64,000 nt of DNA from Leptolyngbya sp. BC1307 (GTDB taxonomy: Bacteria; Cyanobacteriota; Cyanobacteriia; Phormidesmidales; Phormidesmidaceae): contig NZ_NRTA01000022.1 in assembly GCF_002286735.1 (NCBI RefSeq), forward strand, positions 1-64,000, given 5' to 3'. The position numbers and the translations under genes are program-made. Below are positions 58,721 to 64,000 of the stretch, one piece after another. Numbering within the stretch: position 1 is the stretch's first letter; every line of letters begins with the position of its first letter. The notes below the pieces were generated by a model. It saw nothing but the letters and a program-made list of their open reading frames with translations, was not told where the DNA came from and did not search any database.

Positions 58721-61700
58721 ATGGCCCTAGATAACAGCCCGCTCTGGTTCAAAAACGCCATCATCTATGAGGTACCCGTACGGGCCTTTGCAGACAGCAA
58801 CGGCGATGGCATTGGCGACTTCAGAGGCTTGACCGAAAGGCTGGACTATCTGCAAGAGCTAGGCGTGACTGCCCTGTGGGTGCTGCCCTTTTTTCCTTCA
58901 CCGCTGCGGGATGATGGCTACGACATTTCAGACTACCTGTCTGTTAATCCGATCTACGGCACGCTAGACGACTTTAAAGACTTTCTGGCCGCTGCTCATC
59001 AGCGCGACATTCGCGTCATTATCGAGCTGATTGTCAACCACACGTCTGACCAGCATCCGTGGTTTAAGCGGGCACGGTTAGCGCCTGCTGGCAGCTCAGA
59101 GCGCGACTTTTACGTCTGGAGCGACTCGCCTGAGAAATACAAGGGCACCCGAATTATTTTCCAGGATTTTGAAACCTCTAACTGGACCTGGGATCCGGTC
59201 GCTAAAGCCTACTATTGGCACCGTTTTTACACGCATCAGCCGGATATCAACTATGACAATCCGGCGGTGCAGCAGGCGGTATTCGACGTACTCGAATTTT
59301 GGCTAGAGATGGGGGTAGACGGCCTGCGGATGGACGCGGTGCCTTACCTGTTTGAGCGGGAGGGCACTAACTGTGAGAATCTGCCGGAGACCCACGACTT
59401 CTTAAAAAGTCTGCGCAAGTATGTAGACGATCGCTACGAAGGCAAAATGCTGCTGGCTGAAGCAAATCAGTGGCCTGAAGATGCGGCGTCCTACTATGGC
59501 GATGGTGACGAATGTCATATGAACTTCCACTTTCCGCTGATGCCGCGTCTCTTTATGTCGCTGCGGATGGAAGATAATTTTCCGATTATTGACATTTTGA
59601 AGCAGACGCCGGAGATTCCAGAAAACTGTCAGTGGGGGCTATTTTTGCGCAACCACGATGAGCTGACGCTGGAGATGGTGACCGATGAAGACCGGGACTA
59701 TATGTACCGGATGTACGCCCAAGACCCAGAGATGCGGATCAATCTGGGCATTCGCCGGCGACTGGTGCCGCTGCTAGAAAATGATCGCCGCCAGATTGAG
59801 CTGCTGAATGGGCTGCTACTGTCGCTGCCGGGGACGCCGGTGCTCTACTACGGCGATGAGATTGGTATGGGTGACAATGTGTATTTGGGCGATCGCAATG
59901 GCGTGCGCACCCCCATGCAGTGGAGCCCTGATCGCAACGCGGGCTTTAGCCATGCCAACCCGCACAAGCTCTATCTGCCGCTAATCGTCGAGTCAGAGTA
60001 TCACTACACGACAATTAACGTAGAGGCGCAGCGGGCAGCGCCGAACTCACTGCTCAATTGGACTAAGCGACTGATTGCCACCCGTAAGCGCTATCAGGCA
60101 TTTGGCTGGGGAGACTTTCATCTGCTCAGCCTGGACAATCGCAAGGTGTTGGCCTTTACCCGCACCTACGAAGACGAAGAGGTTTTAGTAGTCGCTAATC
60201 TCTCGCGATTTGTGCAGGCGGCCCGGCTCGATCTCTCTCTCTTTAAGGGGCGAATTCCGGTAGAAATTTTTGGCCGCACCGAGTTTCCGGCAGTAGGAGA
60301 AGACGGTAATTACTTCCTCAGTTTGGGGCCTTATGCCTTTTACTGGTTCTCGCTCAAACCTAGCGCGGTTAGCTATCTTGCTCCCTCAAAAGTGCCCACG
60401 ATTGAGCTGAAGCAGTGGGAAGAAGTGTTTGCGGCAGCTCATCGGCGGACTTTAGAGCGTCTGCTAACAGATTATCTAAAGCGCCGTCAGTGGCTGGGTA
60501 AACCCGATCAGATGCGCACCGCTGAGCTGACCGAATGCATGGACATCCACAATAGCGATACACACATGCTCTGTGTGCGGGTTGAGTACACCCAGGGCGA
60601 CCCGGCAACCTATTTGTTGTTTGTCAGCTATGCCTTCGGTGACGCTGCTCAGCAGATGCTGAGTGAGTCTTCTCCGGCAGTATTAGCTCGTCTACAGCTG
60701 TCGGGGGCGGGTGAAATGGGTGTGCTGTACGATGCGATCGCCGACAAAGATTTCTTAACCACGCTGCTAAAAAATACCCTGGCAGGTAGTACCTACAAGG
60801 GCACAGCCGGTCAACTATCGGCAACAGCCCTGGCCCTGATTGAGGCAGCGGATCTGCCAACAAGTGCCAACTATCTCGCTGGAGACTACAACAACACTTC
60901 AGTGATTTATTCTGATGGTGAATCAGCCAATGGTTCTCATTTGATCTTGAAGCTCTTTCGCAAAGTCGGCTCGGGCATTAACCCGGACCTGGAAATCCGT
61001 CGATTCTTAAGCAAGCAGGCAGGCAAAGGACAGCCATTCAACAACTTTAATACCATTGTTGGCTATCTTGATTATCAGCGCTCTCAGAGTGAACCGGCAA
61101 CAGTGGGCATTTTACAAAAATATGTGCCTGAGGTGCAGAACACTTGGGAATACAGCCTCGACAACATTCGCAGCTACTTCGACCAGGTCAGTGTCGAAGC
61201 GCCAGCAAGCGTACCCCCAACGCCAGAAGGGCTAATCGCTTTTCAAGCCAAGTTCGCAGAAGATACTGAAGATAAGCGTCTGGCCTCTCATTTAATGGGT
61301 ACCTATTTGGCAAATATTCAGCTTTTGGGGCAGCGAACCGCTGAATTTCACACGGCGCTCGCCGCTGACCCGACCGATGAAGCCTTTGCCCCCGAACCCT
61401 TTACCGGCTTCCACCAGCGCTCTATCTATCAGTACAATCGCAATCTCACAGGGCAGGTATTCCTCCGGCTAAAAGACCAAATTGGGACACTTAGCGAAGA
61501 CTTGCAGCCACTGGCACAGACGGTTTTGGGCTACCAGGAAGTCTATCTCGGACGGTTTAAGCAGCTGCTTGACTGCAAGATTACGGCACTGCGCACGCGC
61601 TACCACGGTGACTATCACTTGGGTCAGGCGCTGTATACCGGCAAAGACTTTATCCTGATTGACTTTGAGGGTGAGGCTAGCCGGAATGTGAGCGAGCGGC

Positions 61701-62065
61701 GAATTAAGCGATCGCCCCTGCGAGACGTGGGCGGCATGCTGCAATCCATTCACTACGCAGCCGTCACCGGCTTCAAAAGCGAAGTAGAGAGCGGCGTCAT
61801 CCATGCTGAGCAGGCCGAAGTGATGGAGCAGTGGGCTGATTTTTGGGAAAAGTGGGTTAGTGCGGCGTTCTTGCATGCCTATTTGACAACGGCTAGCGCT
61901 GCCAACTTTTTGCCCAGAACAGATCAAGAGATACAGGTATTGCTCAACAACTATCTGCTTTCTAAGGCGATCTTTGATGTGGGCTACAAGCTGTCCAATC
62001 GGTCTAAAGAGATCGAAGTACCGTTGCAGCGGCTATTGCACTTTGTAGATAGTCAGCCAGCGTAG
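58721..62065 (+). CDS. treS: Trehalose synthase - maltokinase fusion
   Basis: A 1114-residue fusion. Residues 1-545 are a GH13 trehalose synthase that interconverts maltose and trehalose: nucleophile D205 (GLRMDAV), acid/base E247 (LLAEANQ) and D313 (RNHDEL), followed by the small C-terminal beta domain. From about residue 560 a maltokinase domain (Mak/Pep2 type) follows, with a kinase-like core YHGDYHLGQALY and FILIDFEGEAS near 965-985, which would form maltose-1-phosphate. Together they could feed the GlgE alpha-glucan route, but no glgE is in the window. malQ is divergent. Confidence 0.92.
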   Translation: MALDNSPLWFKNAIIYEVPVRAFADSNGDGIGDFRGLTERLDYLQELGVTALWVLPFFPSPLRDDGYDISDYLSVNPIYGTLDDFKDFLAAAHQRDIRVIIELIVNHTSDQHPWFKRARLAPAGSSERDFYVWSDSPEKYKGTRIIFQDFETSNWTWDPVAKAYYWHRFYTHQPDINYDNPAVQQAVFDVLEFWLEMGVDGLRMDAVPYLFEREGTNCENLPETHDFLKSLRKYVDDRYEGKMLLAEANQWPEDAASYYGDGDECHMNFHFPLMPRLFMSLRMEDNFPIIDILKQTPEIPENCQWGLFLRNHDELTLEMVTDEDRDYMYRMYAQDPEMRINLGIRRRLVPLLENDRRQIELLNGLLLSLPGTPVLYYGDEIGMGDNVYLGDRNGVRTPMQWSPDRNAGFSHANPHKLYLPLIVESEYHYTTINVEAQRAAPNSLLNWTKRLIATRKRYQAFGWGDFHLLSLDNRKVLAFTRTYEDEEVLVVANLSRFVQAARLDLSLFKGRIPVEIFGRTEFPAVGEDGNYFLSLGPYAFYWFSLKPSAVSYLAPSKVPTIELKQWEEVFAAAHRRTLERLLTDYLKRRQWLGKPDQMRTAELTECMDIHNSDTHMLCVRVEYTQGDPATYLLFVSYAFGDAAQQMLSESSPAVLARLQLSGAGEMGVLYDAIADKDFLTTLLKNTLAGSTYKGTAGQLSATALALIEAADLPTSANYLAGDYNNTSVIYSDGESANGSHLILKLFRKVGSGINPDLEIRRFLSKQAGKGQPFNNFNTIVGYLDYQRSQSEPATVGILQKYVPEVQNTWEYSLDNIRSYFDQVSVEAPASVPPTPEGLIAFQAKFAEDTEDKRLASHLMGTYLANIQLLGQRTAEFHTALAADPTDEAFAPEPFTGFHQRSIYQYNRNLTGQVFLRLKDQIGTLSEDLQPLAQTVLGYQEVYLGRFKQLLDCKITALRTRYHGDYHLGQALYTGKDFILIDFEGEASRNVSERRIKRSPLRDVGGMLQSIHYAAVTGFKSEVESGVIHAEQAEVMEQWADFWEKWVSAAFLHAYLTTASAANFLPRTDQEIQVLLNNYLLSKAIFDVGYKLSNRSKEIEVPLQRLLHFVDSQPA

Positions 62066-62158
62066 GCAGTAGGCTGACGTTTGAGCCGGTGGACGTAGCG
62101 GTGAAGTTTGGAGCTTGTGTCGGCTTCACCGTTTACGTCAGCGCCCTATTAAAGGCAC

Positions 62159-63307
62159 TTATCCCTGCTGGAGTCGCTTACTCACAGCGGCAACGCCGCT
62201 TTCTGGCGTGCTGTGGCCCAGTTCTTGCAAGGTCGCTTCTAGGGCGCTGACGGCGCAGAGGATATCGCGATCGCTCACAAAGCCCAAATGCCCGATCCGA
62301 AACATCTTGCCCTTCATATGGTCCTGGCCGCCTGCCACCGCAATGTTAAAACGTTTCTTCATGACCGAGCGAATCTTCTCAGCGTCTATGCCATCGGGCA
62401 CGACAGAGGTCACAGCGGGGCTAGCATTGCTATCCGGTGCAAATAGCGGCAGGCCGAGCGCCTTCATGCCGGCCCGAGTGGCTTCTTTGTGGCGCTGATG
62501 GCGGGCAAAAATGCTCTCTAGCCCTTCTTCCTTCATCATCTCCAGCGCAACTTTCATGCCGAAGTAGAGGTTGACCGGTGGGGTAAACGGTGTGCTGTCT
62601 TTAGCAGCGGCTTTGCGGTACGTGCCCAGATCTAGGTAGAACTTTGGCAGCGTTGCTTTTTCGTAAGCCGCCCAAGCCTTATCACTGACGGCGACAAAGC
62701 CCAGTCCGGGCGGCAGCATGAAGCCCTTTTGAGAGCCGGAGCCAATGACATCTATTCCCCATTCATCGACAGGAATGTTATACGAGCCCAAGCTGGTGAC
62801 CGCATCGACAATCATCAGCGCTTCGCCGTGCTGCTTCACGAGCTTATTGATCGCTTCTAAATCGTTGAGGACACCGGTAGAGGTCTCGCTGTGGGTGAGG
62901 ATGACGGCTTTGATTTTCTTTTCGCTATCGGCGGCTAGCACCTCACCAAACGCATCGGGGGCTATCGGCTCGCCCCATTCGGCAGTGATTTGCTGCATGT
63001 CTAGCCCATAGGCTTTGGCTATCTTTGCCCAGCGCTCGCCGAATTTGCCATTGTTGCCGACGAGGACGCGATCGCCCGCACTCAAAAAGTTGATAATGGC
63101 CGCTTCAATCGTGCCTGTACCGCTAGCAGTCAGTGCCAGCACCGGGTTCTCAGTTTGAAAAAGCCACTTCAAATTGGCATTCGTCTCAGCGATAATCTGG
63201 CTAAATTCGCCGCTGCGATGACCAATCGGATGCTTAGCCATGGCCAGCAGTACTTTTTCGGGCACCGGAGTCGGCCCCGGAATCATCAGCATTAGTTTGT
63301 CATCCAT
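62159..63307 (-). CDS. Alanine-glyoxylate/serine-pyruvate aminotransferase family protein
   Basis: A 382-residue PLP-dependent class V aminotransferase. It starts DDKLMLMIPGPTPVPEKVL, carries a TASGTGTIEAAI phosphate-binding region, and the PLP Lys in GSGSQKGFMLPPGLGF (near residue 202). Such enzymes convert glyoxylate to glycine, part of photorespiration in cyanobacteria. Sequence alone leaves alanine versus serine or other donors open. Confidence 0.88.
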   Translation of the reverse strand: MDDKLMLMIPGPTPVPEKVLLAMAKHPIGHRSGEFSQIIAETNANLKWLFQTENPVLALTASGTGTIEAAIINFLSAGDRVLVGNNGKFGERWAKIAKAYGLDMQQITAEWGEPIAPDAFGEVLAADSEKKIKAVILTHSETSTGVLNDLEAINKLVKQHGEALMIVDAVTSLGSYNIPVDEWGIDVIGSGSQKGFMLPPGLGFVAVSDKAWAAYEKATLPKFYLDLGTYRKAAAKDSTPFTPPVNLYFGMKVALEMMKEEGLESIFARHQRHKEATRAGMKALGLPLFAPDSNASPAVTSVVPDGIDAEKIRSVMKKRFNIAVAGGQDHMKGKMFRIGHLGFVSDRDILCAVSALEATLQELGHSTPESGVAAVSKRLQQG

Positions 63308-63388
63308 GGGAATCGCGTTTGATGAAGAGACAGGTGGAAAGAATCAGTATCTTTCTTTAGAATGATACCGCTCGCCCTGCTAAATACC

Positions 63389-63892
63389 ATGACTGCATCT
63401 CCTGTCAGCTCACCGACTGTCCAGACGATTCGTGCTATCCCGATTACTGCCGAAGCATTTTCTCCCTTTGGCCAGCTAATTTTGCCTCAGCCTGACCATG
63501 TGCCCTTTCACCCCGGCGACGCTCAGCTTCAGTTGCAAAACGGCATTCCGCGCTTTTACATCATGCAGCTACACCAGCGGGGCCGACGGTTTCATGAGAT
63601 TACCCGGCACGGCGGCTGTACTCAGTGCTTAGGCGTGCTAGAAGGGCGCGAATGGTTTTTGGGAGTGGCCGCGCCGAGCGACCAGCCTGATCCCCGGCCT
63701 GACGAAATTCAGGTATTCAAAATTCCCGGCAACTGCTTTGTCAAACTAGCAGTGGGCACCTGGCACGTTGGCCCTTATTTTGATGAGGAAACCGTCAACT
63801 TTTACAACCTGGAACTCAGCGACACCAACGTCGTTGACCACACCACCTGCGACCTTTTACAAACCTACGGCGTAGAGTTTGAGATTGTGTGA
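63389..63892 (+). CDS. Ureidoglycolate lyase (AllA) family protein
   Basis: A 167-residue AllA-fold protein, a cupin-like family named after ureidoglycolate lyase, which releases glyoxylate and urea from ureidoglycolate. The HEITRHGGCTQCLGVLEGREWFLGVA and the KLAVGTWHVGPYF stretches are typical. The frame is open to an ATG at 63362; I prefer 63389 but the evidence is weak. It is divergent from a glyoxylate-using aminotransferase, which fits a glyoxylate link. Confidence 0.82.
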   Translation: MTASPVSSPTVQTIRAIPITAEAFSPFGQLILPQPDHVPFHPGDAQLQLQNGIPRFYIMQLHQRGRRFHEITRHGGCTQCLGVLEGREWFLGVAAPSDQPDPRPDEIQVFKIPGNCFVKLAVGTWHVGPYFDEETVNFYNLELSDTNVVDHTTCDLLQTYGVEFEIV

Positions 63893-63926
63893 TTTGATAG
63901 GGGATGAAAAGCTCGATAGAAACGCC

Positions 63927-64000
63927 ATGCCAAAGTTTGTAATGTGGGGCAGCTACTGCGAAAACGCGCTAGAAAAACGCACCCCCTACCGAGAAGCCCA
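63927..64000 (+). CDS. YciI-like protein, N-terminus (partial)
   Basis: The last frame of the window runs MPKFVMWGSYCENALEKRTP and continues beyond base 64000. KRxPYREAH is the hallmark of YciI-like dimeric alpha-beta barrel proteins. About 24 codons are visible. It is in the same direction as the AllA-family gene, 34 bases after its stop. Confidence 0.75.
   Translation, partial: MPKFVMWGSYCENALEKRTPYREA

Noticed and set aside
61469-61927. 152-codon minus-strand frame inside the TreS-maltokinase fusion
   Set aside because: No recognisable domain and fully contained in the fusion gene, whose kinase motifs are there.

Overview
This is chromosomal DNA of a cyanobacterium. The window opens on the last codons of psbA (photosystem II D1). 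It carries petN (cytochrome b6f), a plant-type ferredoxin, tocopherol cyclase and a single-domain helical carotenoid protein, and the HIP1 octamer GCGATCGC recurs throughout. I cannot name the genus. No rRNA, CRISPR array, insertion sequence, integrase or prophage gene was seen, so this reads as ordinary core and accessory chromosome.

Layout. 1-2.3 kb: end of psbA with a strong terminator, tRNA-Arg(CCU), then a YgjP-like metallopeptidase overlapping tocopherol cyclase. 2.5-9 kb: a carotenoid protein, a cytosolic GH68/GH32-like sucrose-type glycosidase, and a divergent four-gene sugar ABC importer of the GgtABCD/MalEFGK type. 9-11 kb: an endonuclease III relative and an RCK potassium channel. 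11.3-21.6 kb: a surface-polysaccharide locus of Wzm/Wzt exporter, methyltransferase with coiled-coil tail, and a set of large glycosyltransferases. 21.7-29.1 kb: cupin, peptidoglycan-binding protein, a two-gene P-loop ATPase plus STAND/TPR/WD40 module, and a membrane protein. 29.3-38.4 kb: pentapeptide protein, cutA, thiol dioxygenase-like cupin, lipoprotein FGE-like protein, mazG, PP2C phosphatase, pseudouridine synthase, a TPR protein and hypotheticals. 38.4-45 kb: a serA-prmA-orf-HcyBio operon, hemW and a PIN/TRAM protein. 45.4-56.8 kb: petF, purL, purF, a Trypco1 protein, clpP, petN, rsmB and small membrane proteins. 56.8-64 kb: malQ, a trehalose synthase-maltokinase fusion, an aminotransferase, a ureidoglycolate lyase relative and the start of a YciI-like gene.

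How the genes work together. The ABC importer, the GH68-like enzyme, TreS-maltokinase and MalQ together suggest handling of compatible solutes (sucrose, trehalose, glucosylglycerol) and their link to alpha-glucan. The serA operon joins serine synthesis to a predicted sulfur-to-homocysteine step. The Wzm/Wzt cluster assembles and exports a polysaccharide.

The best candidate for an undescribed system is the ATPase plus STAND/WD40 pair at 23.1-28.3 kb. The window is also unusually rich in short tandem duplications: 12-, 15- and 21-bp in-frame repeats inside at least five genes, and 13- to 23-bp duplications at gene ends, two of which contain the stop codon.
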